A stretch of DNA of 64,000 nucleotides, from positions 36,692 to 100,691 of the forward strand of contig NZ_JAAVVE010000012.1 of NCBI RefSeq assembly GCF_018449795.1, written 5' to 3'. Both the position numbers and the translations under genes were made by a program. This DNA is from Sphingomonas sp. dw_22. Its GTDB lineage: Bacteria > Pseudomonadota > Alphaproteobacteria > Sphingomonadales > Sphingomonadaceae. Positions 27,375-35,724 of the stretch are shown here, one piece after another (position 1 is the first letter of the stretch; each line of letters begins with the position of its first letter). The notes below the pieces were generated by a model that saw only the letters and a program-made list of their open reading frames with translations, had not been told where the DNA came from and did no database searches.

Positions 27375-28697
27375 ATGACCATCTCGCCCAGCAGCGCCTA
27401 TCCGGCGCGCCGCATGCCCGCCCAAGCCGCGATCGCGCTCATCCCCCGCACGGCGAAGATCGCCATGGGACTGGGCGTCTCCCAGCCCCCGCTCCTGCTC
27501 GCCACCCTCGCCGATCGGGCACGCCAGGGCGGGATCGACTCGGCCGCGATCTATTATCTTCTCTCCACCGCCCCCGCCGCCTCGATCCTGCGCACCGAGC
27601 TCCGGGACAAGGTGCGGCCGATGAGCCTGTTCCACAGCGGCATCGAGCGCGCGCTGGACAAAGAGGCCGCCACGGCCGGCGTGCCGCTGGTCGACTTCAT
27701 CCCGACCTCGTTCAGCCAGACGCCGCGCGTGCTCTGCGAACAGATCGACGTGGACGTGCTGCTCACCACCGTCTCGCCGCCCGACGCCGAGGGCTGGCTG
27801 AGCCTTGGCACCAACACCGACTATGCTCTCCCCGTCGCGCGCACCGCACGGCAGGTGATCGTCGAGGTCAATCCGGCCATGCCCCGCGTCGCGGGCGAGG
27901 GCCGCATCCATATCGACCAGGTGACGGCGCTGGTCGAAAACCATGTGCCCCTGACCGAGATCCCCGCAGCGGCGATCGGCCCGGAGGACCGCGCGATCGG
28001 CGAGATCATCGCGGGCCTCGCCGGCGACGGCGACTGCCTGCAGATGGGCATCGGCGCGCTGCCCGACGCGGTGTGCGCGGCCCTCCGCCACCATCGGGGC
28101 CTCGGCATCCATACCGAGCTGATGACCCCGGGTCTCGCCGCGCTGATGCGCGAAGGGGTGATCGACAACAGCCGCAAGACGCTCCTCCCCGGCCGCGCCG
28201 TCTTCACTTTCGCGATGGGCGACCGGGCGCTCTACGACTTCCTCAATGACAACCCGGCGCTGGAAAGCCGGCCAGTCGACTATGTGAACGATCCGGCCAT
28301 AATCGCCGCCAACGCGCAGATGCTGTCGGTCAACGCCACGGTGCAGGTGGACCTTCAGGGCGCGTGCAATTCCGAGTTCGTCGCCGGCCGGCAGTTCAGC
28401 GCCGCGGGCGGACAACTCGATTTCGTGCGCGGCGCCTATGCCTCGAAGGGCGGCCGATCGATCATCGCCTGCCATTCGACAGCGGCCAAGGGCACCGTCT
28501 CGCGCATCGTGCCCCGGCTCGACGGCCCGGTCACCACGCCGCGCAACGACACGCATATCGTCGTCACCGAATTCGGCGCGGCGAACCTGAAGGGCAAGAC
28601 GCTGCGCGAGCGCGCCGACGCGCTGATCGCCATCGCTCATCCCGATTTCCGCGAGGAGCTGGCCCGCGCGGCGCATGCGGCGGCCATGGGCGGGTAA
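27375..28697 (+). CDS. Acetyl-CoA hydrolase/transferase family protein
   Basis: 440 residues matching the Cat1/4-hydroxybutyrate CoA-transferase group. DVLLTTVSPPDAEGWLSLGT near 136, LQMGIGALPDAVCAAL near 221, HTELMTPGLAALM and the C-terminal LQGACNSEFVAGRQFSAAGG followed by QLDFVRGAYASKGG contain the catalytic glutamate and CoA-binding glycines; TPRNDTHIVVTEFGAANLKG is the usual family end. It exchanges or hydrolyses short acyl-CoAs. The acceptor acid is not predictable. It stands alone between two repeat-bearing gaps. Confidence 0.88.
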   Translation: MTISPSSAYPARRMPAQAAIALIPRTAKIAMGLGVSQPPLLLATLADRARQGGIDSAAIYYLLSTAPAASILRTELRDKVRPMSLFHSGIERALDKEAATAGVPLVDFIPTSFSQTPRVLCEQIDVDVLLTTVSPPDAEGWLSLGTNTDYALPVARTARQVIVEVNPAMPRVAGEGRIHIDQVTALVENHVPLTEIPAAAIGPEDRAIGEIIAGLAGDGDCLQMGIGALPDAVCAALRHHRGLGIHTELMTPGLAALMREGVIDNSRKTLLPGRAVFTFAMGDRALYDFLNDNPALESRPVDYVNDPAIIAANAQMLSVNATVQVDLQGACNSEFVAGRQFSAAGGQLDFVRGAYASKGGRSIIACHSTAAKGTVSRIVPRLDGPVTTPRNDTHIVVTEFGAANLKGKTLRERADALIAIAHPDFREELARAAHAAAMGG

Positions 28698-29044
28698 GTG
28701 CTACCGCCGCCATCGCGCCTTGACCTCGTCGCGTCGTTGCGGCGTCGCGCGCTTTAGCGAGAGATCCGGCATTGCCCCCAGCCCTCCCCGGCGAAGGCCG
28801 GGGCCCAGTTTCGGCATAAAGGAAGCGGCGCGGCGCCATCGCGACTTGGTGGCAACTCGGCCCCGGCCTTCGCCGGGGAGGGGTGTCCATTCGATGGATC
28901 AGCCTGCGGGAAGCCGATTCGGCTTCATTCCGCCCGTCGCCGCCCGGCTCTCCGCCCCCTTGGGCATGTCCCGGATTGTGCGAGTCGTCCGCCATGCTAG
29001 TCGATGGGCTGCGCATGCGTTACTCTCGCATCCAGGAGGTCGAT
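28698..29044. other. 347-bp intergenic gap with repeat
   Basis: No gene recognised. The gap contains the palindromic element at 28782-28882, a run of GTCGCG/CGTCGC words before it, and the promoter and AGGAGG of the DUF3052 gene at its right end. The frames crossing it translate to low-complexity shadows. Confidence 0.5.
28782..28882. repeat. Inverted repeat with perfect 24-bp arms
   Basis: Bases 28782-28805 (CCCTCCCCGGCGAAGG onward) and 28859-28882 are exact reverse complements, with a 53-base spacer. Each arm is also a small hairpin (CCCCGGC-GAAG-GCCGGGG). The spacer contains GCGACTTGGTGGCAACTCGG. This is another dispersed intergenic element type, at the end of the CoA-transferase gene. 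Confidence 0.75.
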
Positions 29045-29446
29045 ATGACCGCAGGCTATTCGGACACCTCGCTCGTCGACAAGCTCGGCCTCAAGCGGGG
29101 CATGCGCGTCTGGTTCCACAACATGCCCGACAGCGTCCGCCGCGAGATCGCCGATGCCGATGTCGAGGAGCAGCCCGCCGCATCGGACGGCCTGCAGGGC
29201 GCACACCTGTTCGTCACCGAGCGATCGCATCTCGAACGCGAACTGGCCGCGCTGCGCCCGCTGCTCGCCACCCATGGCTTCATCTGGGTCTCCTGGCCAA
29301 AGAAGACCTCCGGCGTGCCTACCGACGTGACCGAGGATGTCGTGCGCGACGTGGCGCTTCCCACCGGGCTGGTCGATTGCAAGGTCTGCGCGGTGGATGA
29401 AATCTGGTCGGGTCTCAAGCTTGTGATTCGCAAGGAGAATCGCTGA
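29045..29446 (+). CDS. DUF3052 family protein
   Basis: 133 residues from an ATG with AGGAGG six bases upstream. The opening TSLVDKLGLKRGMRVWFHNM and the closing CKVCAVDEIWSGLKLVIR are the conserved ends of DUF3052; the middle HGFIWVSWPKKTSGVPTDVTE resembles the core of a methyltransferase-like Rossmann fold lacking a SAM motif. Cytoplasmic. Function unknown. The nitroreductase gene follows by 67 bases on the same strand. Confidence 0.85.
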   Translation: MTAGYSDTSLVDKLGLKRGMRVWFHNMPDSVRREIADADVEEQPAASDGLQGAHLFVTERSHLERELAALRPLLATHGFIWVSWPKKTSGVPTDVTEDVVRDVALPTGLVDCKVCAVDEIWSGLKLVIRKENR

Positions 29447-29513
29447 GTCACCTACGCAGATTCGCTGGGTATAAACCATAATGGACCTATGCCATGCTGG
29501 CATGGGGGAAATT

Positions 29514-30176
29514 ATGCCGCAGCATGACTCTGTGCCTTGGAAATCCTATCCCGATCTGAGCGATTCGGATCGCATCGCGCGTGCGCGCGCTTTCTATGAA
29601 ACGATGCGCACGCGCCGGAGCTGCCGCGCGTTCAGCGACGCCCCCGTTCCCCGCGAGGTGATCGAGGCGGCCCTGCTCGCGGCCGGATCGGCGCCCAACG
29701 GCGCCAATCGCCAGCCCTGGCATTTCTGCGCCATCTCCTCGCCCGAGGCCAAGGCGACGATCCGCGTCGCCGCCGAGGAGGAGGAACGGATCTTCTATGG
29801 CGGCAAGGCCGGCGCCCGCTGGCTCCAGGCGCTGTGGCCGCTCGGCACCGGCGCGGACAAGCCCTATCTCGAAACTGCGGCCTGGCTGATCGTCGCCTTC
29901 GCCCAGCGCCGCACGGAGGACGCCCATCAGAATTACTATGTCACCGAAAGCGTGAGCATCGCCTGCGGCCTGATGCTCGCCGCGCTTCACAAGGCCGGCG
30001 TCGCCACGCTGGTCCACACGCCGGCGCCGATGCGCTTCCTCAACCGCGTCTGCGGCCGCCCGCCCCACGAAAAGCCGCTGATGCTGATCGTCGCGGGCCA
30101 TGCCGCCACCGATGCCACCGTCCCCGTCCACGCGCTCGACAAGAAGCCGCTGGAGCAGATCGCGACCTGGCTGTAA
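29514..30176 (+). CDS. Nitroreductase-family flavoprotein
   Basis: 220 residues from the ATG behind GGGGGA; an earlier in-frame ATG lacks a ribosome site. Family features: FYETMRTRRSCRAFSDAPVP (FMN phosphate-binding arginines), LAAGSAPNGANRQPWHFCAI and YVTESVSIACGLMLAALHKAG, then the C-terminal region LVHTPAPMRFLNRVCGRP. The layout is that of the iodotyrosine-deiodinase/BluB-like branch, which reduces or dehalogenates small aromatics with FMN. Actual substrate unknown. The DUF418 gene begins nine bases after the stop. Confidence 0.88.
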   Translation: MPQHDSVPWKSYPDLSDSDRIARARAFYETMRTRRSCRAFSDAPVPREVIEAALLAAGSAPNGANRQPWHFCAISSPEAKATIRVAAEEEERIFYGGKAGARWLQALWPLGTGADKPYLETAAWLIVAFAQRRTEDAHQNYYVTESVSIACGLMLAALHKAGVATLVHTPAPMRFLNRVCGRPPHEKPLMLIVAGHAATDATVPVHALDKKPLEQIATWL

Positions 30177-30185
30177 CCGGGGCGC

Positions 30186-31433
30186 ATGATCGAGGCCCCC
30201 GGGGAACGCCTGCAATCGCTCGACATCGTCCGGGGCGTCGCCGTGCTGGGCATATTGCTGCTCAACATCGTCAGCTTCGGCATGCCCGAGGCGGCCTATT
30301 TCAATCCGCGCGCCTATGGCGGGGCGCACGGCGCCGATCTCGCTGCCTATCTGGTCAATTTCGTGCTGTTCGACGGCAGGATGCGCGGGCTCTTCTCGTT
30401 CCTGTTCGGGGCGTCGATGCTGCTGGTGGTCGAGCGCGCCGAGGCGGGCGGCAGGAGCGGCGGCGCCGTCCATTTCGCGCGGATGGGCTGGCTGCTGGTC
30501 TTCGGGCTGGCGCATCTCTGGCTGCTGTGGCGCGGCGACATCCTCGCGCATTACGCGCTGGTCGGCATGTTCGCCTTTGCGCTCCGGGAGATGCGGCCGG
30601 CGCAGATGCTGCCGCTCGGCGTGATGCTCGTCCTCGGCAACACGCTGATCTTCGCCGGGCTGCCGATCTCGGTGCTGGACCTCCAGCAGCCCGTGGCGAA
30701 CGCCGCCCAGGCCGCGGACAATGCCCGCCAGCTCTACGATCTGGCCTCCGCCTTCGGCATCCCCGCCCCGGCCGAGATCGCGCACGAACTGGCGCTCTAT
30801 CGCGGCGATTATGCCGGCATCGTCCGCGAGCGCTTCGCCGAGCTGGCGGTCAGCCCGCTCGCGATGCTCGGCCTCTATGGCTGCGAGACGCTGGCATACA
30901 TGCTGTTCGGCATGGCCGCCTACCGGACCGGCATGCTCACCGGCGCCTGGGAGCCGCGCTGCTATCGCCGCTGGCTGCTGGTCTGCTGGGGCATCGCGCT
31001 CCCCGCCTATATCGCCCTCGCCGCCTGGCTGGTGCATGCGGATTTCAGCCTGTTCGCGGTCACGCTCGCGGTGATGACGCTCGCCACGCCGATCCGCCCG
31101 CTGATGATCGCCGGCTGGATCTGCCTGATCCTGTTGCTGGCCCGATCGGGCGGCGCACTCACCACCCGCCTCGCCGCCGCCGGCCGGATGGCGTTCACCA
31201 ATTATCTCGCGACCAGCCTGCTCTGCGCGACCTTCTTCAACGGCTATGGCCTGGGCTGGTTCGGCTATCTCTCGCGCTGGCAGCTCTATCTGGTCGTGCT
31301 GACCGTGTGGGCGCTGATCCTGCTCTGGTCGAAGCCCTGGCTCGCCCGATTCCGCTATGGTCCCTTCGAATGGCTGTGGCGCAGCCTCGCCCGCGGCCGA
31401 TTCCAGCCGATTCGCGCGGCGCAAAACGGGTAA
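30186..31433 (+). CDS. DUF418 multi-pass membrane protein
   Basis: 415 residues. The N-terminus ERLQSLDIVRGVAVLGILLLNIVSF is the DUF418 signature, and the C-terminal half holds the DUF418 domain (TNYLATSLLCATFFNGYGLG, then LSRWQLYLVVLTVWALILLWSKPWL). About ten hydrophobic helices can be counted. Related to acyltransferase-3-like membrane proteins; no activity has been assigned. It lies nine bases after the nitroreductase gene and probably shares its transcript. Confidence 0.88.
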   Translation: MIEAPGERLQSLDIVRGVAVLGILLLNIVSFGMPEAAYFNPRAYGGAHGADLAAYLVNFVLFDGRMRGLFSFLFGASMLLVVERAEAGGRSGGAVHFARMGWLLVFGLAHLWLLWRGDILAHYALVGMFAFALREMRPAQMLPLGVMLVLGNTLIFAGLPISVLDLQQPVANAAQAADNARQLYDLASAFGIPAPAEIAHELALYRGDYAGIVRERFAELAVSPLAMLGLYGCETLAYMLFGMAAYRTGMLTGAWEPRCYRRWLLVCWGIALPAYIALAAWLVHADFSLFAVTLAVMTLATPIRPLMIAGWICLILLLARSGGALTTRLAAAGRMAFTNYLATSLLCATFFNGYGLGWFGYLSRWQLYLVVLTVWALILLWSKPWLARFRYGPFEWLWRSLARGRFQPIRAAQNG

Positions 31434-31470
31434 TGCGAATGCCTCGCAATACCCTTGCGAATCGCTCTCA
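31434..31470. promoter_or_regulatory. Two adjacent Fur-like boxes upstream of bfd
   Basis: TGCGAAT-G-CCTCGCA (31434-31448) and TGCGAAT-C-GCTCTCA (31456-31470) follow the 7-1-7 layout of Fur sites (TGAGAAT-N-ATTCTCA), each with a few mismatches. They lie between the DUF418 stop and the bfd start, which is the expected place for iron control. Confidence 0.5.
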
Positions 31471-31508
31471 ATAGCCGTACATCTCGTCGCAGAGAGCGTG
31501 AGGATGCG

Positions 31509-31679
31509 ATGGTCGTTTGCGTTTGCAATGCAATTCGGGAGCAGGATGTGCGCGAGGCGGCACGGAGCGGCGCGACCAGCGCCTGCCAGGCCTATCGCGC
31601 GCTGGGACGCTCCGCCAAATGCGGCCAATGCGTCCCCTTCGCCCGTGAGATCATCGCCGAAGAACGCGCGGCTGCGTGA
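31509..31679 (+). CDS. bfd: Bacterioferritin-associated ferredoxin
   Basis: 56 residues. Cys4, Cys6, Cys38 and Cys41 (MVVCVCNAIREQDV, SAKCGQCVPF) ligate the [2Fe-2S] cluster of the BFD/Fer2_BFD fold. Bfd docks on bacterioferritin and reduces its core so that iron can be released. The second of two close ATGs was chosen because GTGAGG precedes it at good distance. bfr follows 91 bases downstream, behind a possible attenuator hairpin. Confidence 0.93.
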   Translation: MVVCVCNAIREQDVREAARSGATSACQAYRALGRSAKCGQCVPFAREIIAEERAAA

Positions 31680-31692
31680 CATTCTCAATAGG

Positions 31693-31716
31693 AAAACCGC
31701 GGATTTCTGCGGTTTT
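31693..31716 (+). terminator. Stem-loop between bfd and bfr
   Basis: AAAACCGC (31693-31700) and GCGGTTTT (31709-31716) form a stem ending in T's with an 8-base loop. It may end or attenuate the bfd transcript, letting bfd and bfr be expressed at different levels. Confidence 0.6.
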
Positions 31717-31770
31717 CGTGGCGTTCTTTTGCCGCTAGGATAGCCCCTTTCTCCACAGGGGTTTCGTGTA

Positions 31771-32253
31771 ATGCAGGGTGATGCAAGGGTTCTCGAGTAT
31801 CTCAACGAGGTTCTCAAGAACGAGCTGACGGCGATCAACCAATATTGGTTGCACTACCGCATGTTCGATCACTGGGGCGTCAAGAAGCTCGCCGAGTTCG
31901 AACGCCACGAATCGGTCGACGAGATGAAGCATGCCGACATGGTGTCGGAGCGCATCCTGTTCCTCGATGGCCTGCCCAATTTCCAGCTCCTCGGCCGCCT
32001 GCGCATCGGCGAGACCGTCGAGGAGGCCCTGCGCGCCGATCTCGCGCTGGAGATGGAGGCGATCGCGGTGCTGCGCGATGCGATCCAGCACAGCGAGACG
32101 GTCCGCGACTATGTCAGCCGCGACCTGTTCCGCCAGATCCTCGACAGCGAGGAAAACCATGTCGACACGCTCGAACGCCAGTTCGACATGATCGCGCGCA
32201 TGGGCCTGGAGAATTACATCCAGCTCAACGCCAAGGCCGAAGAGGGCTCGTAA
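31771..32253 (+). CDS. bfr: Bacterioferritin
   Basis: 160 residues and collinear with E. coli Bfr. Ferroxidase ligands Glu18, Glu51, His54, Glu94, Glu127 and His130 are all present, and Met52 (DEMKHAD) is the haem ligand at the subunit interface. It forms 24-subunit cages that store ferric iron. Follows its reductase bfd; probable Fur boxes lie before bfd. The Shine-Dalgarno is weak (GGGG twelve bases upstream), and CCCC/GGGG pairing around TTTCTCCACA may influence initiation. Confidence 0.97.
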   Translation: MQGDARVLEYLNEVLKNELTAINQYWLHYRMFDHWGVKKLAEFERHESVDEMKHADMVSERILFLDGLPNFQLLGRLRIGETVEEALRADLALEMEAIAVLRDAIQHSETVRDYVSRDLFRQILDSEENHVDTLERQFDMIARMGLENYIQLNAKAEEGS

Positions 32254-32278
32254 GGGCTGCGCCGGGTACGGCATTCAA

Positions 32279-32302
32279 ATGGGGCCGCAGGCGTCGCCCC
32301 AT
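32279..32302 (+). terminator. Hairpin after bfr
   Basis: ATGGGGC (32279-32285) pairs with GCCCCAT (32296-32302) 26 bases after the bfr stop. There is no T run, so it may only protect the 3' end. Confidence 0.4.
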
Positions 32303-32348
32303 CCGTCACTCTGGCCGAAGTGCCGGGGGTGACGGGGAATTTTATACG

Positions 32349-32771
32349 TCAGCTCGCGAAGGCACGCTTGCCGAAGGCAGCCGGCCGGCGCTCGACCAGC
32401 GGGTTCGCCTCGCGCTCCAGCATCGCCAGCGTCGTCTCGAACAGCGGGCGAAGCTGGACGACATGCTCCAGCGCCTGGGTCGGCGTATCGCGCCGCTCGA
32501 TGCAGGCGCGCGCGGTCATCTCGATCGTCTCGGCCAGTTCGGCCAGCGGATCGGCGCCGAACTGGCGCGCCTCGCCCTTCAGCGTGTGCGCCGGAACCAC
32601 CATCGCGGTCGCGTTGTTGGCGCGCATCGCCTCTTCGATCCGCAGCACCGATTTCACGCCGTCCTCGCGGAAATATCCGAGTATCCGCACGAAACTGGCG
32701 CCAAGCTCCGTTCGAGCCTGCGCAAAGGCCTCCCAATTGACCAACGGATCATTTGCGATCGTCACGTCCAT
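32349..32771 (-). CDS. Histidine phosphotransfer (Hpt) domain protein
   Basis: 140 residues, nearly all one Hpt four-helix bundle. His62 in VVPAHTLKGEARQFGADPLA is the phosphoacceptor in the canonical HxLKG setting. It should relay phosphate between a hybrid kinase and a response regulator; neither is in the window. The domain could serve a cell-cycle or stress phosphorelay, but that is inference. It precedes der in the opposite sense of transcription order (der lies upstream on the same strand, 88 bases away), so it may be read from the same transcript. Confidence 0.88.
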   Translation of the reverse strand: MDVTIANDPLVNWEAFAQARTELGASFVRILGYFREDGVKSVLRIEEAMRANNATAMVVPAHTLKGEARQFGADPLAELAETIEMTARACIERRDTPTQALEHVVQLRPLFETTLAMLEREANPLVERRPAAFGKRAFAS

Positions 32772-32858
32772 CCCCCGACTGTTGACCCATTTGGGGCATG
32801 CGATCCGTTCTAGGGCGCATGGGTAAACAGCCCGTTGATGCCGGCGCCGCCGCGCGCC

Positions 32859-34229
32859 TCAGCTCCGATCCTTGTCGAAGGGATTCTTGGGCGCGCGCAA
32901 CGTCAGCCGCACCGGCACCGCGCCGAAATCGAACTCGCGGCGCAGGCTGTTGATGAGGTAGCGCTGATAGCTGACCGGCAGCAGGTCGACGCGCGTGCCG
33001 AACAGCACGAAACTGGGCGGGCGCGACTTGTTCTGGGTGACGTAGCGCGGCTTGATCCGCTTGCCGCCCGGCGCGGGCGGCGGGTTCGCCTCGATCGCCT
33101 TTTCGAACCAGCGGTTGAGCTGCCCGGTCGATACGCGGCGCGACCAGGCCTCGCGCGTCTCGAACGCGACCTTCATCAGCGTGTCGAGCCCCTTGCCCGT
33201 CACCGCCGACACGGTGAGCAGCGGCACGCCCTTCACCTGCGCCAGCCCCTCGTCGAGCGCACCCTTCACGCCGTTGAACAGGCTCGACGCATTCTCGGCC
33301 ACGTCCCATTTGTTGAGCGCGATGATGAGCGCGCGGCCTTCCTGGAGCACGCGATCGGCGATCTTCAGATCCTGCACTTCCAGCCCGCGCGTCGCGTCGA
33401 GCAGCAGCACCACCACTTCGGCGAAGTCGATCGCCCGCAGCGCGTCGGCGACGGAGAGCTTCTCCAGCTTCTCCTCCACCCGGGCCCTTTTGCGCATGCC
33501 GGCGGTGTCGATCAGCCGCACCGGGCGCTTGTTGCCCTCAAAGTCGTCCCACAGCCAGTCGATCGCGATCGAATCGCGAGTGATCCCCGCCTCCGGCCCG
33601 GTAATTAGGCGATCCTCTTCGAGCAGCCGGTTGATGAGCGTCGACTTGCCCGCATTCGGCCGGCCGACGATCGCCAGCTTGAGTATCGCGTCGGGAGAAT
33701 CGGGATCCTCTTCGTCCGCATCCTCCTCGTCGCGGTCGACATGCGGCAGCAGCGCCTCGAACAGGTCGACCTGGCCGTCGCCATGCTCGGCCGAGAACGG
33801 GATCGGATCGCCGAAGCCGAGCGCCATCGCCTCCAGCACGCCGGACTCGCCTGCCTTGCCCTCGGCCTTGTTAGCCATCACGATCACCGGCTTGTCGGTG
33901 CTGCGCAGCCAGCGGGCGATCTCCTCGTCGAGCGGCACCACGCCCGCACGCGCATCGATCAGGAACAGCGAGACATCGGCATCGCGCACCGCCGCCTCGG
34001 TCTGCGCACGCATCCGGCCGGGCAGGGTCGCCGCGTCCTCGTCCTCATAGCCGGCGGTATCGATGACGCGGAATTCGAGCCCGAGCAGGTTCGCATCCCC
34101 CTCGCGCCGGTCGCGCGTCACGCCCGGCTGGTCGTCGACCAGCGCGAGGCGCTTGCCGACCAGCCGGTTGAACAGCGTCGATTTGCCGACATTGGGCCGT
34201 CCGATGATGGCAACGGTGGGAAGGGGCAT
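32859..34229 (-). CDS. der: Ribosome biogenesis GTPase Der (EngA)
   Basis: 456 residues with the tandem GTPase arrangement unique to Der: first P-loop [12 protein letters not shown] (residues 10-21), [15 protein letters not shown]; second P-loop [12 protein letters not shown] near 188, DTAGMRKRA and NKWD; then the KH-like C-terminal domain (MFETR-type [19 protein letters not shown] and [15 protein letters not shown]). It acts in 50S subunit assembly. Downstream of bamB on the same strand, the same order as E. coli yfgM-bamB-der, with an intervening hairpin-bearing gap of 169 bases. Confidence 0.98.
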   Translation of the reverse strand: MPLPTVAIIGRPNVGKSTLFNRLVGKRLALVDDQPGVTRDRREGDANLLGLEFRVIDTAGYEDEDAATLPGRMRAQTEAAVRDADVSLFLIDARAGVVPLDEEIARWLRSTDKPVIVMANKAEGKAGESGVLEAMALGFGDPIPFSAEHGDGQVDLFEALLPHVDRDEEDADEEDPDSPDAILKLAIVGRPNAGKSTLINRLLEEDRLITGPEAGITRDSIAIDWLWDDFEGNKRPVRLIDTAGMRKRARVEEKLEKLSVADALRAIDFAEVVVLLLDATRGLEVQDLKIADRVLQEGRALIIALNKWDVAENASSLFNGVKGALDEGLAQVKGVPLLTVSAVTGKGLDTLMKVAFETREAWSRRVSTGQLNRWFEKAIEANPPPAPGGKRIKPRYVTQNKSRPPSFVLFGTRVDLLPVSYQRYLINSLRREFDFGAVPVRLTLRAPKNPFDKDRS

Positions 34230-34244
34230 AATGAATTGGCCTCT

Positions 34245-34392
34245 CCCCTCCCTTTCAGGGAGGGGTTGGGGGTGGGTGCGCGCGTCTGCGCGCTCAATAG
34301 ACTCATACAGGGCAAGTACAAAAGGAACAGGCGAGGCATCGAGCCCCGCCTGTTCCTTGCCCCCCCTTTATCCCCTCCCTTTCAGGGAAGGG
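34245..34392. repeat. Paired palindromes and stem-loop between bamB and der
   Basis: CCCCTCCCTTTCAGGGAGGGG (34245-34265) recurs with one change at 34372-34392; each copy is itself palindromic. Between them AAGGAACAGGCG (34322-34333) pairs with CGCCTGTTCCTT (34347-34358), and on the minus strand this stem runs into TTTTG, like a terminator for bamB. It probably uncouples der from the genes upstream. Confidence 0.6.
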
Positions 34393-34398
34393 AAGAAA

Positions 34399-35724
34399 TC
34401 AGCGATACGCCGTCAGCCGTCCCTTGTCGTCGAGGACGAACATCATCTTGTTGGCCACCACCGGCTGGAGCGAGATCGGCGCCTTGGTCTCCATCGTCGA
34501 CAGCACCGATCCGTCCTTGGGCGAGACCGACACGATCTGCCCGCGCGAATTGCCCAGGATCAGCCGGTCGCCGGCCAGCACGGGCCCTTCCCAGCTGATC
34601 GGGTTCTTGGCCTTCTTCACGTTGCGGTAGCGCTTCATCTGGGCGATCCAGCGCGCCTTGCCGTTGCCGCGCGACAGGCACAGCAGCCGGGCATCGTCGG
34701 TCACCACGAACAGCCACTCGCCCGCCGCCCAGGGCGAGGAGATGCCGGCGATGTTCTGCTCCCAGATCGGGTTGCCGGTGGCGATGTCCATCGCGACCAT
34801 GCGCCCGCCCTGGCCCACGGCATAGACGCGGCCCTGGTCGATCACCGGCTCGGCATCGATATCCGACAGCGACGAGACCGAGGTGGACATGCTCGAGCGC
34901 GTCAGCACGTCGCCCCACAGCGAACGGCCATTCTCATAGCGATAGGCGTTGAGCTCGCCCGACGAGAAGCCGGCGATCACCGTGCCCTGCGCCGAAGCAG
35001 GCGCCGCTACGCCGAACACGCCCTGCGATTCGAGGCTGCCCGATACCGTCCACTTCACCTCGCCCTTGTCCTGAGACAGCGCGAAGAGCTGGTTGTCCTG
35101 CGTCACCACATAGACCTGCTCGTTGGCGAGCGTCGGCGATCCACGCAGCGGCCCGCCCGGGCGCACGCGCCAGACCTCGGTGCCATCCGCGGTGTTGAGC
35201 GCGACGACGTCACCCAGCCCGTTGCTGGCGAACACATGATCGCCCTCGACGCTGACGCCGCCGCCGAACAGCGCGCCGGCATTCTTCTTCTCGGTCGAGG
35301 TCTTGGCGGTCCACAGCTCGGCGCCGGTATCGGCCGCCAGCGCATGCACCGCGCCGTCGGTATCCATCACATAGAGCTTGTTGCCGTCGACCACCGGCGA
35401 GGCGGCCAGCCGCTCGCGCTTCGAGGTCTTGGCGACGTTCTTCGACCAGACACGGCTCAGCGACTGGCCGAGCGCCAGATGCCCCATCGCCTTGGATGCG
35501 CTGCCGCCCGGCTGGCGCCAGCCGTCGTTCACCGCCGCCTCGGGCAGCAGCACCTCGACATTGGCCAGCGTCTTGTCGGCCGCGATATCGCTTTCGGAGA
35601 CCAGGATCGGAACGCGCTCGCCCAGCACCGGGGTCTTCTTGCCCCCGCCGCCCTTGAACACTCCGCAACCGCTCACCAGCGCCAGCGCGCCGAGGGCGGC
35701 GACCACCCTCACCTTGTTGTTCAT
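34399..35724 (-). CDS. bamB: Outer-membrane assembly lipoprotein BamB
   Basis: 441 residues. ALALVSGC puts Cys20 at the lipidation site, and the rest is an eight-bladed PQQ-like beta-propeller with repeated units (GNKLYVMDTDGAVHALAADTG, EGDHVFASNGLGDVVALNTA, QGRVYAVGQGGRMVAMDIATG). BamB scaffolds BamA in beta-barrel insertion. The internal ATG was chosen; it overlaps the stop of the YfgM-like gene by ATGA. This fits the large number of outer-membrane barrels encoded nearby. Confidence 0.93.
   Translation of the reverse strand: MNNKVRVVAALGALALVSGCGVFKGGGGKKTPVLGERVPILVSESDIAADKTLANVEVLLPEAAVNDGWRQPGGSASKAMGHLALGQSLSRVWSKNVAKTSKRERLAASPVVDGNKLYVMDTDGAVHALAADTGAELWTAKTSTEKKNAGALFGGGVSVEGDHVFASNGLGDVVALNTADGTEVWRVRPGGPLRGSPTLANEQVYVVTQDNQLFALSQDKGEVKWTVSGSLESQGVFGVAAPASAQGTVIAGFSSGELNAYRYENGRSLWGDVLTRSSMSTSVSSLSDIDAEPVIDQGRVYAVGQGGRMVAMDIATGNPIWEQNIAGISSPWAAGEWLFVVTDDARLLCLSRGNGKARWIAQMKRYRNVKKAKNPISWEGPVLAGDRLILGNSRGQIVSVSPKDGSVLSTMETKAPISLQPVVANKMMFVLDDKGRLTAYR

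Noticed and set aside
29487..31838. A 783-codon minus-strand frame opposite nitroreductase, DUF418 and bfd
   Set aside because: Same GC-frame artefact; it spans several real plus-strand genes and gaps and has no recognisable motif.
34120..34229. Alternative extended der N-terminus
   Set aside because: The ATG used gives [18 protein letters not shown], the normal Der beginning; further upstream is the repeat region.
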